In this document: positions 11,918-22,966 of the stretch, piece after piece
Layout: each line of letters starts with the position of its first letter
How positions within the stretch are numbered: position 1 is the first letter of the stretch
NCBI GenBank assembly: GCA_922989275.2
Contig: OV277856.1
Coordinates: 82,851,038-82,915,037, forward strand
Direction of reading: 5' to 3'
Length of the DNA stretch: 64,000 nucleotides
DNA from: Gari tellinella
Lineage: Eukaryota; Mollusca; Bivalvia; Cardiida; Psammobiidae
Position numbers and translations under genes: made by a program
The notes under the pieces: generated by a model
Seen by the model: the letters and a program-made list of their open reading frames with translations, nothing else
The model's database searches: none
What the model was told of the DNA's origin: nothing

Positions 11918-12169
11918 TACTGTAAAACAGGCATTTTTCGCGTCATGAATATTTCGCATAATGCGATTTTTTTTATTAATTTGCGACAACATGCAATATT
12001 TCTAGCAGGCGGTAGCTTAAAGCAGGCTGAAAGTAAAGCAAAATGTGCCTTAAGGCACATTCTGCTTTACTTTCAACCTGCTTTAAGAAGTCATCTATTT
12101 TCAAAACTAGAGACATTTGCGAATTAACGCGTAAATTATATTCTCGCGAATAAAACCGGTTTTACAGTA
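11918..12169. mobile_element. Family K MITE (TA type) carrying core 2
   Basis: The ends read TACTGTAAAAC and GTTTTACAGTA with TA at both sides. Inside is the core-2 hairpin (12015-12087), with shoulders that match family B (CTAGCAGGCGGTAGC left, GTCATCTATTTTC right). The shell therefore contains a B interior. The second copy is at 61699-61949. Confidence 0.8.
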
Positions 12170-12209
12170 CATGTACCTTGATCCCACACATGTGATGTAG
12201 AGTACACAT

Positions 12210-12445
12210 TGTGTACAACTGCATGCTTGATGAACGGCGTTGACAAGGGAAATCATTTTGTTTTCATCTAATCATTTGACCACTTAAAACAGGTTAAAAG
12301 TAGAGCAGAATGCGCCTTAATACGCATTATGCTTCATTTACAACCTGCTTTAAGCTCCCATCTGATAGGATATAGAAACTATTTCTTGTTTGCATATTTA
12401 TATTGTACAGCTGCATACTTAGTATAACGTTGACAAGGATACTCC
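12210..12445. repeat. Core-2 hairpin between direct repeats
   Basis: A decayed core-2 hairpin (12282-12355) is flanked by two direct repeats of about 45 bp (TGTACAACTGCATGCTTGAT at about 12210; TGTACAGCTGCATACTTAGT at about 12403, both followed by GTTGACAAGG). Confidence 0.6.
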
Positions 12446-12784
12446 TTTTGTTTGCCTCTATTCGCGGGCACAATGTGTATGTCTGCATAGTTTTCGTCTG
12501 CAGTAGCTCTCAGAATTTATTTATATGCACTTTCTTTAAAAAAAACAACAACACCAGTTTTGCAAACAGTTTTGATCTAAAAGAGGCGTTGAACCAGTAA
12601 TGAGAAATTCGCTAGAAGCATGCAGAAGGGTTTACAACTTATTAGGGATTCGAACTATTTTATATTTAGTGCATACTCTTACCCTGTTCATTATGTCGAC
12701 TGTTATTACATGATCGCTTGCAATAGTGTGCAAGTTATTTGAACTTTTGGCTGAAGAAATATCGTTGCCAAAGTTTGAAATGTG

Positions 12785-12967
12785 GCCAGATGCCAGGTGA
12801 TTTGGCAAATATTTTGGAATTTGACGCGTTACGCGGCGTCTGATCAGGATCCAAATTGTTTGATACTCTTTTCGATATTTTGTCAGTCGTTCTGCTTTGA
12901 ATTTAAAAGATATGACAGACAACAATGCATGCATTATAACAGGCAACTTTATGAGGTGAAGGGTTAA
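12785..12967. mobile_element. Family A MITE, right half
   Basis: The right core-1 arm (GACGCGTTACGCGGCGTC then CTGATCAGGATCC) and the family A right shell run to AGGTGAAGGGTTAA (TTAA 12964-12967). The left arm is strongly mutated. Confidence 0.65.
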
Positions 12968-13178
12968 ATCCTTACGAGACGATGGAAGTGTTAAAATGTA
13001 TTTGAATGAATTTTATAATATTTGCAGAAAACAACTTGAAAGCAGACAATTGAATTTGTTCAGTCGTCCAAAACAGCTTAAACATTTTGCTTTGGCAGAG
13101 TTTAAACAACAAACAGTTTGACTTATTCATTACACATGTACAGGAAATGATTTAGTGAGGAATTCCGGTTGTATTATG

Positions 13179-13551
13179 TACAGTGCTCCCTCTCCACAAC
13201 GACACCCAGTGGGAAACACAGATTATGTTTGTTGTTCGGAAGTAGTCGTTATACAGAGGGAAAATCAAGACTTGGCTAACAATTGTAAACAGCTTGAATC
13301 CAAGTCAGACGCCGCATAACGCGGCGTCTGATCATGATTCAAGCTGTTTGTCACTCGTCATTGTACAAATAATTTCAAAATATCCACGTATATGTAGCTT
13401 TGAGAAAAAAAACAGCAGACGACAACTTTAAGCAGGCGATATTGCAGCCGTAAAATCGTTAGACAAAATTGTCCTGTTTAAGGAACAGCGGCAAGGGTCG
13501 TTGTAAGGAGGGAGTCGTTGTTAGGGGTCGTTGTAGGGAGGAAGCAAAGTA
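13179..13551. mobile_element. Family E MITE (TA type)
   Basis: The left end is TACAGTGCTCCCTCTCCACA; the right end has a mutated TIR (GGGAGGAAGCAAAGTA). The core-1 variant hairpin at 13287-13349 uses an AGCTTGAATCC shoulder. The interior right of the hairpin contains family A motifs (GTCACTC, GCAGACGACAA), so E carries an A-like interior inside a TA shell. Confidence 0.85.
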
Positions 13552-13554
13552 TTA

Positions 13555-13670
13555 CACAACGAGGGAAGACGTTATTCTTCCCCATTAACGTTTCTATAGT
13601 GTTGAAAAGTGTGTCCATTGCTGTCGGTTTGGAGCCCGATCAGACGTCGAGTCACTCGGTGTATGTTAAG
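13555..13670. mobile_element. Family C fragment
   Basis: AGACGTTATTCTTCCCCATT and a broken core-1 hairpin (CGGTTTGGAGCCCGATCAG). No right end. Confidence 0.5.
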
Positions 13671-13948
13671 GTTCACAATAGAATATACCCACATACCTGC
13701 ATATACATGTGCTTGTGTTTCTGTTTGTACAATGCACCAAATTGTATCGCGACAACATGCATTCTAGAAAATCCTTTAAAGATCGTTACATGATACATGA
13801 TATGTTAGGTTTTAATGAACGAAAACATTTCCATAATCTGCAATCTCCTTCACTGTTATTTAGCATCTGCTTAAACTTAGTCATTTGCACTTTCTTTTTC
13901 AAATTTTCGAAATATGGCATTCTATTGGAAGAAACATTGAAATCAGAG

Positions 13949-14012
13949 TCAAACAGTTTGGATTATGATCAAATGCAGAGCTACTCAGTGTCTGGTCTGG
14001 ACCCAACCTGTT
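13949..14012. repeat. Decayed core-1 hairpin
   Basis: CAAACAGTTTGGATTATGAT pairs imperfectly with GGTCTGGACCCAACCTGTT. No clear shell. Confidence 0.5.
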
Positions 14013-14078
14013 CCTGTGAAGAGGCAATTAACAACCAATCTCACAGGCACTATAGTATATGTTTGAGTTGGATATGAG

Positions 14079-14291
14079 TACAGTAAAACCTCTCTATAAC
14101 GGCAACTAAATTGTGTTAATTATTATGTGTTTCTGACAGGTGACTGCTTAAAGCAAGGTGACAGTGAGTAAAACAGAAAGCTCCTATAGGAGCTTTCTGT
14201 TTTACTGTAACCTTGCTTTAAGCTGTCACCTGTCTTTTATACACTCAAATAGCCTTCTTTATGGTGTCCGTAATAGAGAGGTTTTACTGTA
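14079..14291. mobile_element. Family D MITE (TA type) carrying core 2
   Basis: The TIRs TACAGTAAAACCTCTCTATA and AGAGAGGTTTTACTGTA lie inside TA. The core-2 hairpin has AAGCTCCTATAGGAGCTT at its centre, and its stem extends through GACAGGTGAC..GTCACCTGTC (14135-14234). This copy serves as the family reference. Confidence 0.9.
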
Positions 14292-14420
14292 GTTTATAAT
14301 AAACTCCAAACCAAATTACTCAGAAATGTCAGATCTTATCAGTGACCTTTTAACTTGGCAACGTCTTCGATTAGTAGGATATCGATTCCTACATGCCGGT
14401 TTCTATTTACAAACAACTAT

Positions 14421-14638
14421 TTAACTCCTTCACTACCTTACCCCAAATATAATGGTTATTTCTAAACAGTTTGGATCCTGATCAGACACCGTGTGTTGCG
14501 GCATCTGACCAGAATCCAAACTGATTGACACTCATTTCAATTTTACCCAAGTCAAAATACGCTAAAATAAATTTTGTGAAGTAGAAGGAGCGGACAATGT
14601 TTTTAAGCAGATAGTGTCATGGCAGTAAAAGGGTTGAA
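14421..14638. mobile_element. Family A MITE
   Basis: Left TTAACTCCTTCACTACC; right AGTAAAAGGGTTGA, with the last TTAA mutated to TTGA. Hairpin about 14466-14530. Confidence 0.75.
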
Positions 14639-14804
14639 GCTTATCATTAGCTTAGATTCTATTTATATAAATGTCTTGGTTGGTCGCTTTAGAGTAGAAT
14701 TTCTACAGTATTTTAAATTCACATTGTCTTGTTTGATTCTTCATCACAGGGTTAATCATTACCATGGAGGAGACAGCTGTTTGAAAAGTCCGACCAATTA
14801 TTGT

Positions 14805-15054
14805 TACAGTGGAGAAAACGTTATTCTTTCCCAATAGACGCGTTTACGCTAAAACTATTATTTGCAGTGCAAACAGTTTGGAGCCAGATCAGAAACCGGG
14901 TAACCCGGCGTCTGATCAGGCTCCAAACTGTTTGCCACCAAGATAAACATGAATTATCAGAATTGTCCAAAAGTTGTACTTTTCTACGTTTTAGTGTTTT
15001 GCGTTTGCGTACGTTTGCGTTTAAACGGGAAAGAATAACAGATTCTCCACTGTA
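14805..15054. mobile_element. Family C MITE
   Basis: TA-flanked TIRs TACAGTGGAGAAAACG and CAGATTCTCCACTGTA. Hairpin 14869-14935. Reverse orientation relative to the 9499 copy. Confidence 0.9.
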
Positions 15055-15059
15055 TCTGA

Positions 15060-15178
15060 GTGGCAGACATTTTGGAGCCTGATCAGACGCAGGGTTTACA
15101 GACGTCAGATAAGACTTCAAACTGTTTGCATTGCACAAACACGCTTATTTCGGAAAGAATATAATATGTTCCACTGTA
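15060..15178. mobile_element. Family C fragment, right part
   Basis: A second C copy truncated at its left: hairpin 15064-15130, then TTATTTCGGAAAGAATA and a right TIR ending TTCCACTGTA. It directly follows the copy ending at 15054. Confidence 0.7.
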
Positions 15179-15682
15179 TGGTCAGCTTCCGGCAAATAAA
15201 TGCATTAAGATAAAACGATACTATAATGACTAAAAACAAATATGCGAGATAATTTGATAATACATACAGAGCAACTTTTATGTCGCATAATAAGATAATG
15301 ATGGTTTTAATTGTTTTATGAATATTGTATGACTGCACTAACTTGTTCATTCATTCGTTATTTCAGAATGTCCACACGCGATCTAAGAATTGTCGGTTAT
15401 ATAGTAACGGGCAAATTTAATCACAGAATCCAATTTAAAATGCTTGTACATGTATATGAATTAGATTCATAGGCAATCCAAATCCTCAAGTTAATCATTA
15501 GTTTGTGTGAACAGTGTTTGTTACCACGTAACCAGCCAGAAGATATGCATACAGATATTGCCAAGAAACGAGACACGGACAGATATTTCCAATGGAAGAT
15601 AATTGTATTATTCTAAATGAGCATACTGTGTAACATTAACTCGAGCAATCACACTAATAGAACTGATATATAAAGATTACAG
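15179..15682. other. No feature seen
   Basis: AT-rich sequence without coding frames, TIRs or hairpins that I recognise. Confidence 0.5.
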
Positions 15683-16025
15683 TATACGTGTTCCCTCTTT
15701 ATAACGGCCCTCCGAACAACGATTCCCTCCTTGCAACAATGCTTGCCAATGTTCTCCCCCAAATATAATTATTCTAACACTTTCACTGCTGCAATATCGT
15801 ATACTTAAAAGTTGTCGCCTGCTGTTGTTTCTCAAAGTTACATATGAGTGGACCTTTTGACAGAAGAAATATAATGAAGAGTGACAAAAAGCTTGACTCC
15901 AGATCAGACGCCGCGTTACGCAAATGTAAGCCAAGTCTTTATTTCCCTCCCTACAACAACTTCCTCCGAACAACACATACAATGTTTGTCTCCCATTGGG
16001 TGTGTTGTAGAGAGGGAGTACTGTA
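15683..16025. mobile_element. Family E MITE missing one hairpin arm
   Basis: Decayed left TIR, then CCCTCCTTGCAACAATG. The right end is GTAGAGAGGGAGTACTGTA. The left core-1 arm is intact to CGCCGCGTTACGC (about 15922), but the right arm is absent and sequence resumes with the right interior (AAATGTAAGCC). Confidence 0.75.
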
Positions 16026-16061
16026 GTTTATCTGACTCGAGCTTATAAAGCGGTTGGAGGT

Positions 16062-16210
16062 GAGTCCGAGATCGTTCTCAAGCTTTTGATTGGTCAGATT
16101 TGAGCATAATATTGAGCTGAGTCTTGGATCGTTATCAAGCCTTTGATGGGCAATTTCTGAATACATGCTCAAATCTGACCATTCAGAAGCTTGAGAATGA
16201 TATCAGACTC
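16062..16210. repeat. Inverted repeat, family L
   Basis: The arms at 16062-16107 and 16165-16210 pair (GAGTCCGAGATCGTTCTCAA with its complement, then GGTCAGATTTGAGCAT). A decayed relative is near 19640-19710. Confidence 0.7.
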
Positions 16211-16309
16211 AATTCAAACGCAAACATTGACCCTGGAACTGCTTTAAGAAGTCACATGTACATGTCCAATGTCACGTCAGAAACGTGGTACAGTACAATC
16301 GTTCTATTA

Positions 16310-16345
16310 CAGTCACTGTAGAGTCACTGTAGAGTCACTGTAGAG
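16310..16345. repeat. Short tandem repeat, 11-bp unit
   Basis: GAGTCACTGTA repeats about three times immediately before a family D element. The unit resembles the CACTGTA end of the TA-type MITEs, so it may have arisen at their border. Confidence 0.7.
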
Positions 16346-16554
16346 TACAGTAAAACCTCTCTATTACGACCACTTAATTTTGTTAATTATTAGGTGTTTA
16401 CGACAGGTGACTGCTTAAAGCAAGGTGACAGTGAAACAGAAAGCTCCTTACGGAGCTTTCTGTTTCACTGTCACCTTGCTTTAAGCTGTTACCTCTATTT
16501 TATACAATCAATTAGCCTTCGTTTTAATGGTCGTGATAGCGAGGTTTTACTGTA
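16346..16554. mobile_element. Family D MITE
   Basis: TA-flanked TIRs TACAGTAAAACCTCTCTATT and GCGAGGTTTTACTGTA. The core-2 hairpin is centred on CTCCTTACGGAG with almost perfect arms. Confidence 0.9.
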
Positions 16555-16676
16555 TATTAATTGTGATAGTAAAGAGTTTTCTGCTGCTCTTTCTGCTTGG
16601 TTTAAGCAGCCACCAGACTTAAATGTCGAAAACGAACCTTTACTTATAGTTGTCGTAATAGAGAGGTTTTACTGTA
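16555..16676. mobile_element. Family D fragment, right part
   Basis: GGTTTAAGCAGCCACC then AATAGAGAGGTTTTACTGTA. The left half is missing. It is joined directly to the previous D copy. Confidence 0.65.
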
Positions 16677-16809
16677 CTAGAATTTGGTTATGGTCTTCAT
16701 AATTGAACTATGTTCAGAGGCAACACTATTTTGTTCTCTTATGTTGCACAAAATACAGCTTCACGTCTCGGTTGTAAACCTGAATGTCTGAAAGAATCGA
16801 AGATGTTGA

Positions 16810-17054
16810 TACAGTGGAGAATCTGTTATTCTTTCCCGTTTAAACGCAAACGTAACGCAAAGCACTTAAACGTAGAAAAGAACAACTTTTGGACAATTCT
16901 GATAATTCTTGTTTATCTTGGTGGCAAACAGTTTGGAGCCTGATCAGACGCCGGGTTACCCGGCGTCTGATCTGGCTCCAAACTGTTTGCACTGCAAATA
17001 ATAGTTTTAGCGTAAACGCGTTTATTGGGAAAGAATAACACATTCTCCACTGTA
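16810..17054. mobile_element. Family C MITE
   Basis: Both TIRs present (TACAGTGGAGAATCTG; CACATTCTCCACTGTA). Hairpin 16924-16990 with perfect GCCGGGTTACCCGGC centre. Confidence 0.9.
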
Positions 17055-17639
17055 CTACAGTAGCACTTTGTTAACTCCAACTCTCTTTGAAAGTCAAACA
17101 TTTCCGTTTGCATGGCCATGTTTCAACTTTTAACAACGGAATATGTTCGACTTGTGCAAACTCGAGATTTTGAAATCAACTAAAGAAACATTGCAAATAT
17201 CCTTTCAATGCCACAATATCATCTTGAAGAATAAACAATGTCCAAGTAGGCTTTGCAATGGCAATGATCGTGAATTGTTTTTGTACTAATGACCTCCAGT
17301 CCAAAATACTATAACCAAAGTCGATTACTGTATTTCAAAGGCAATACATCTGAGCCGTGTCTTGACAAAAAACATCCTTATTGCATTGCAACATTGTACA
17401 GACCAAGCACCGTTGTCATCCCTGGCTATATATGTAGTAACCCCATAGGATTTGATGTTACAATAAGTGAAAATATGTTTGATTTGTGCAGTTAACTACC
17501 TCTTCTCTAACATCAGTATTTTCTAACACAAATATAATAGATATTTGATTTAAGAAAACTAAGTTATGATAATGGTGATAATGATATCAATTCTGATTAA
17601 AGTATCACTGAAATCATAATTTTAATTTTGTCTTTACTT

Positions 17640-17791
17640 ACATCTTCTCCGCTAAATGCATCTTTATTGTCATAACTGTTTGTTTGTTTATGTATTACAT
17701 GCCTATGCTTGTTTAAAACATGTATTACATGCCTCATGGACTTGTTAGTCTGAAGGAAGAATAAAATCATATCTATCTATCTATCTATCTG
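17640..17791 (+). mobile_element. Probable 3' tail of a non-LTR element with (TCTA)n
   Basis: GAAGGAATAAAATC leads directly into six or so copies of a 4-bp unit (TCTA). A short A-rich end followed by a microsatellite is typical of some LINE 3' ends. 37640-37765 has the same form. No coding part is visible. Confidence 0.45.
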
Positions 17792-17856
17792 AGTTTACAC
17801 TGCCAACTACCGTATATAATACAGCTACATAAAATGTCTTAGATGATTGTGGGTGT

Positions 17857-17905
17857 CAAACAGTGTAGACGCAGCTGCTGGTCTTGATCTACACTGTTTG
17901 CAATG
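17857..17905. repeat. Short core-1 hairpin
   Basis: CAAACAGTGTAGACGCAGC pairs with ATCTACACTGTTTG around a shortened centre. No shell edges seen. Confidence 0.6.
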
Positions 17906-18158
17906 CAGTAAGGCATGTTTTTTCATGGCACGGCTCATTAACAATTCTGAAACGAATACATGATATCCAAACTTAGGCAATGCTTAATATGATCAAATGA
18001 TTGCCGATGTTTGTATGTTCATCGAAAATAATGACAATAATAGTAGCAATAGCATCGGAAACATTAGTTTGGCCGAAATAGTACCAAATGTCTATCCAGG
18101 CTTTGGACTTGTATCTGACACAATCAATTTACGTTATGGTAAGCTGCTTCCATGCGTA

Positions 18159-18408
18159 TACAGTGGAGAATCTGTTATTCTTTCCCGTTTAAACGCAAAC
18201 GTACGCAAACGTAAAACACTTAAATGTAGAAAAGAACAACTTTTGGACAATTCTGATAATTCATGTTTATCTTGGTGGCAAACAGTTTGGAGCCTGATCA
18301 GACGCCGGGTTACCCGGCGTCTGATCTGGCTCCAAACTGTTTGCACTGCAAATAATAGTTTTAGCGTAAACGCGTTTATTGGGAAAGAATAACGTTTTCT
18401 CCACTGTA
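18159..18408. mobile_element. Family C MITE
   Basis: TA-flanked TIRs, one ending AACGTTTTCTCCACTGTA. Hairpin 18278-18344. Confidence 0.9.
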
Positions 18409-18464
18409 TTAGCCCTGGGGTAAGTCGTTTACATGAGTACTATGAATTAAGTCTAACATTAACT

Positions 18465-18906
18465 TACAGTGAAGAAAACGATATTCTTTCCCAATAAACG
18501 CGTTTGTGTTAGAACAAGTTTTATCCATTGAACACGGTTTTTCGTGCTAGCTAGGCGTGGGACCAGATTCCAAACTGTTTGCTGTTAGGATAAAATAAAT
18601 CGTCAGTCTTTTAAAACTGTGTCATTTCCTGTATTCCATTACATTGCGTTCCGTTTCGTTTAACCCCTACACTGCCTAACCCCGAGTACCTTAGTTATTT
18701 GCAAACAGTTTGAAGCCTGATCAGACGACAGCGTCACGCGGCGTCTGATCAGGATTCAAACTGTTCGACACTCATTTCAATATTTCTTAAGTCAAATGCC
18801 TAAATTTTAAATTTGATAAATAAAAGCAGACAATAATTGTTTGAAATTGATGACGTCACGGCCGAGAATGGATTAAACGGGACAGAATAGCGTATTCTCC
18901 ACTGTA
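18465..18906. mobile_element. Family C MITE interrupted by a family A element
   Basis: C begins at TACAGTGAAGAAAACG (18465) and ends at GTATTCTCCACTGTA (18906). It is split at its own GTTTAAACGGG motif by the A element 18660-18876, which leaves a TTAA on each side. Its own hairpin is decayed. Confidence 0.85.
18660..18876. mobile_element. Family A MITE nested in family C
   Basis: The TTAA copies at 18660-18663 and 18873-18876 bound the insert. Removing the insert plus one TTAA restores the C motif. Hairpin 18702-18767. Direct evidence for TTAA target duplication by family A. Confidence 0.85.
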
Positions 18907-19030
18907 GCTAAATACAACCACCTGTCCTGTCGTTCGCCCAAAACACTTATATCATCTGCTACCAAAAGTGTTGTCTGCTTGTATGTCTAAGATTTGAATT
19001 TAAGGCAATTTGAGCAAAGACATTGGTATG

Positions 19031-19173
19031 AGTTTCAAACAGCTCGGATTCTGATTCAACGCCTAGTTACTGATTTGGAGCCGAACTGTTTGCAAATGCT
19101 TTCAGCAGCCAGCTGTCTTAAACACCTAGTAATGAGCATAATTTATAGTTGTAATAAAGGAGGTTTACTGTAT
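19031..19173. mobile_element. Decayed core-1 hairpin joined to a family D tail
   Basis: 19031-19097 is a weak core-1 hairpin (CAAACAGCTCGGATTCTGAT to GAGCCGAACTGTTTG). After it comes a D right end (AAAGGAGGTTTACTGTA). Confidence 0.55.
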
Positions 19174-19252
19174 TGATAATTTGGAACATTCACAGTAGTT
19201 TTCTAAAATATATTTTCCGTTGTAGGCGACTTTGTTGAAGATATTGCCAACA

Positions 19253-19505
19253 TACAGTGGAGAAAACGTTATTTTTTCCCAATAAACGCGTTTACGCTAA
19301 AACTATTATTTCAATTGCAAACAGTTTAGAGCCAGATCAGACGCCGGGTAACCCGGCGTCTGATCAGGCTCCAAATTGTTTGCCACTCAGCCTAATATCA
19401 ATTGTTAGAATTGTCGAAAAGTTGTTATTTTCTACGTTTTAGTGTTTTGCGTTTGCGTTTCGCTTGCGTTTAAACGGGAAAGAATACAACGTTTTCTCCA
19501 CTGTA
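19253..19505. mobile_element. Family C MITE
   Basis: TIRs TACAGTGGAGAAAACG and CGTTTTCTCCACTGTA in TA. Hairpin 19317-19383. Confidence 0.9.
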
Positions 19506-20851
19506 CTAGATCGAGATGAGAATGTTTGACACTGTGAAGGAATCTATGTGAACGAATATTTCTTACGGCAATTTCATAATGTGCTTAACCCTTGCAACAC
19601 TGTAGACCACGAGCAATTGTGATAAAGCGTTGAAAAAAGCTCAAATATGACCAATTAAATGCTCGAGAACGATCTCAGACTCAACTCAAACTCTTTATAA
19701 TCTTGTACCCCTGAGTTTTTACTCCGAGCCTGTACTAAATATCTTGAATGCGGGGCCAAATTATGATCCAAACTGTTTTTCACGCAGATCATGTTTCTTT
19801 AAATATAAAGACGAGGGAACACATTTCTGATATTTAGCAGACGACATTTTGGCAGATGGCAGTTACTCAGTGTTGAAGGAAATTTATTATATATCATGTT
19901 TTATGCTACTCCCCTGCCTACTGGCATAACCAATAAAGTCAATCGTTTCATATAGGCTTTTGTCACTGCTTTGATCTAACTATTTGATCTGGCTTAATTA
20001 CTAGGAAATTTCCATTTGTCTTCTATTTGAACTATGCTGGTGTGATACTTATTCTGTTGGACTAAATATTTTCTCCTTCAAATTCGTCGTCTGCGTATGT
20101 TTTGAAATTTTAAGTTTCAGGGCAGTTTTTTAATTTAAGGCTCACCGGCGCGTTAGACATTTTGGAAAGTGGCAAGGTCACAGTATTCGGACTCCCACTG
20201 TACCCTCTCCGGAAGTCGGTATAGCTATTAGGTATACAGTTTCGCCAAATTGGCATACAGATGTGTTATTTGTGTTTTGGACAATGCGTTGTAAAAGCAA
20301 CGTTTCAGGACAAATTGCGGTAAATTTGAGTTAGTACTTTTCAACGTAGAGTTGTTCGTTTTAATACTGTAAATCACGGCTCCTGTGTTGAATCAATCCT
20401 GCTTGCAAATATCTGCGCAACAAGAAAAAACACCATAGGTTTTGATGAAGAATACCCGCACACTTGCTGATATATTCGATTTTCTGAACGATTTCCAGTT
20501 TAATGTTTGTCAAACCTGTTTAACCAAACACATTGATGTATCTAAAGGGATCAACGTTGCTTTTTGACTTGAACAGCAGAAAATGGCCAAACTATTGCTT
20601 AAAGTGGCTCGGTTTGAAAACATGCACTGTCAGCCTAGTAGCCAACAAATTTTCAGCAGTATATACCGAATCGAAAACGCACTGTTTCATAATTGCATGT
20701 ACTTTTCTAACATAATTTGGTAATCGTAAAAGTTGCTTTGATGCATTTTTTAAAACCTTGGCTGTCAAAGAGTTTTAGACATCATATATTGTGGTCTGCT
20801 ACATCTTCCAAAGTGGACAATTATTGAAATTCTTTTCATATAATGAGAAAG
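19506..20851. other. Intergenic with repeat relics
   Basis: 19640-19710 resembles family L (CTCAAATATGACCAATT, CGAGAACGATCTCAGACTC). 19750-19870 holds a right family A half (TGATCCAAACTGTTTTTC, GCAGACGACATTTTGG). The rest, to about 20850, shows no gene or element I can support. Confidence 0.5.
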
Positions 20852-20913
20852 TCAATCAGTGTGGATCCTGGTGAGACATCGAGTCACTTGGCATCTCATC
20901 TGGAACCAAATTT
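20852..20913. repeat. Decayed core-1 hairpin
   Basis: AATCAGTGTGGATCCTGGTG and CATCTCATCTGGAACCAAAT are diverged arms. Confidence 0.5.
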
Positions 20914-20930
20914 ATTGTTATACAGTGGAG

Positions 20931-21164
20931 AATCTGTTATTCTTTCCCGTTTAAACGCAAACGTACGCAAAGCACTAAAACGTAGAAAAGAACAACTTTT
21001 GGACAATTCTGATAGTTCTTGTTTATCTTGGTGGCCAACAGTTTGGAGCCTGATCAGACGCCGGGTTGCCCGGCGTCTGATCTGGCTCCAAACTGTTTGC
21101 ACTGCAAATAATAGTTTTAGCGTAAACGCGTTTATTGGGAAAGAATAACAGATTCTCCACTGTA
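20931..21164. mobile_element. Family C MITE
   Basis: Complete with both TIRs. The hairpin 21034-21100 has a centre changed to GGGTTGCCC. Confidence 0.9.
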
Positions 21165-21447
21165 CCACCGAATATTACTGTTCTATAGCGTGTGCTATGT
21201 TATGAAACATAGACAGTTTTGTATTGTTATTTGTTATTGTTTACGCGCCAAAATAACTCTAAACTTTAAGACTGTTTAACTTCGTATCCCCACACATTAA
21301 CATCATCATGTTTTTCGGCGGAGCTGTCTGTTATCTATTTAGTCACACATTTCTATTTAGACAAACATTTGAACCAATCATATTTGATCAGAAATTTTGA
21401 ATTAAGAGCACCTGTTGAAACTGAATTGTCTGATTGGATAGTAGCCA

Positions 21448-21637
21448 GGGCTCCAGATAAGAGAATTATTTCAAAACTTAAAAACTTTATTTGTGCATTA
21501 AACCCTATGGTGTCCAACTCATATGAATTGTCTCTTCGAGACGATAAAAATGAGTGGTAACACCATAGGGTTTGGTGCTGAAATGAGTGAGAAAATGTTA
21601 GATTTGTTCAATTTACTCCCCTCTTATCTGGAGCCCT
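21448..21637. mobile_element. Family H palindromic element, copy 2
   Basis: Ends GGGCTCCAGATAAGAG and CTCTTATCTGGAGCCC. The central hairpin runs from AAACCCTATGGTGT to ACACCATAGGGTTT around TGTCTCTTCGAGACGA. Confidence 0.8.
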
Positions 21638-22276
21638 GAAACAGTAGCCTAGCTGTTTATGCACTGATGTGAGGGTAAAATTAGACACAGCCAGTGTGTA
21701 ATACTGAGCTTCTATTTTAAGATATGCTAGCAGAATCTGATGTGTATTTATAGATAGACAGTGGCAGCTAGGTATTTTGTTTAATAATGGTTTACTTCCA
21801 ATTTATTTTAATTGTTAACTATTAATCTTGTACAAATTTACCATACGTTGATAGCAATATAATAAATGGCCTCAAGTGAGTTAAACACAATTGTGTTGTT
21901 TCATCATTTATTTACAAGAGTGAGGTGTTATAGACCTTGTAAAGCAGGGCAGACTGTTCTGTATGGGCCTGCACAGTTTATCTAGTTATAGTTTGTTTCA
22001 AGAAACTCCCCATGAATGAAGTTTGATATACAGAACAATATAATTTAATCTGAGGATCTCCTACCAGTAGCTAGGATATGTTTTGCATTTCTGTACATTT
22101 ATAGTTTTTTAGTCAGAGTTATGCTATATCGTTGAATGTGTATTTTTTGCTTTTCAATCCAAGATATTACAATTCTTTGAAAACCTCCAATTTCGTACAA
22201 TTTTGCACACCCCTCAACAGCATGAATTCCACCAACCATTCCGCCGAATATCTTTTTTAAAGATATTTCTTGTTGG
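21638..22276. other. No feature seen
   Basis: Unique-looking AT-rich sequence without supported coding frames. Confidence 0.5.
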
Positions 22277-22593
22277 TTCCTTACAACGACCCTTGCCTCA
22301 GTTCTAAACAGGAAAATTATGTCTAAAACTTTTACTGATGCAATATCATCTGCTTGGAATTTTCGTCCGCTGTTTTTCTCTCAAAGTTACATGTAAGTAG
22401 ACATTTTGATAGAAGAAATATAATGACAAGTGACAAACAGCTTGAATCCAGATCAGACGCCGCGTTACGCGATGTCTGATCTGGATTCAAGCTGTTTGCA
22501 AATGTAAACCAATTCTAAACTGTCCCTCCCTATAACGACTCCCTCCGAACAACACACAATCTGTGTCTCCCATTGTAGAGAAGGAACACTGTA
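22277..22593. mobile_element. Family E MITE, left-truncated
   Basis: Starts inside the left interior (TTACAACGACCCTTGCC) and ends AAGGAACACTGTA. Hairpin 22434-22499 with AGCTTGAATCC shoulders. Confidence 0.8.
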
Positions 22594-22606
22594 CATTAGT
22601 TCTTTT

Positions 22607-22966
22607 TACAGCGCTCCCTCTCTACAACGGCCCTCCTAACAACGATTCCCTCCTTACAACGACCCTTGCTGTAGTTCCCTAACAGGACAATTATGTCTAA
22701 CGCCTTTACTGCTGTAATATCGTCTGCTTAAAGTTGTCGTCTGCTGTTCTTCTCAAAATTACATATTCGACATTTTGACAGAAAAATACTTAATGATGAG
22801 TGACAAACAGCTTGAATCCAGATCAGACGCCGCGTCACGCGGCGTCTGATCTGGATTCAAGCTGTTTGTAAGTGTAAACCAATTTCCCTCTCTATAAAGA
22901 CCCCCTCCGTTCAACGCACACAACCAGTGTCTCCCATTGGTTGCCGTTGTAGAGAGGGAGCGCTGT
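22607..22966. mobile_element. Family E MITE upstream of TPPP
   Basis: Intact TIRs TACAGCGCTCCCTCTCTACA and GTAGAGAGGGAGCGCTGTA in TA. The hairpin 22804-22868 is perfect apart from its single central base. It ends 190 bp before the TPPP start codon, so it lies in the promoter or 5' UTR region. Confidence 0.9.

Noticed and set aside
9493..21168. Pairs of plus- and minus-strand frames of 60-131 codons around the C elements
   Set aside because: They are translations of palindromic hairpins and TIRs; the same peptides recur at each MITE.
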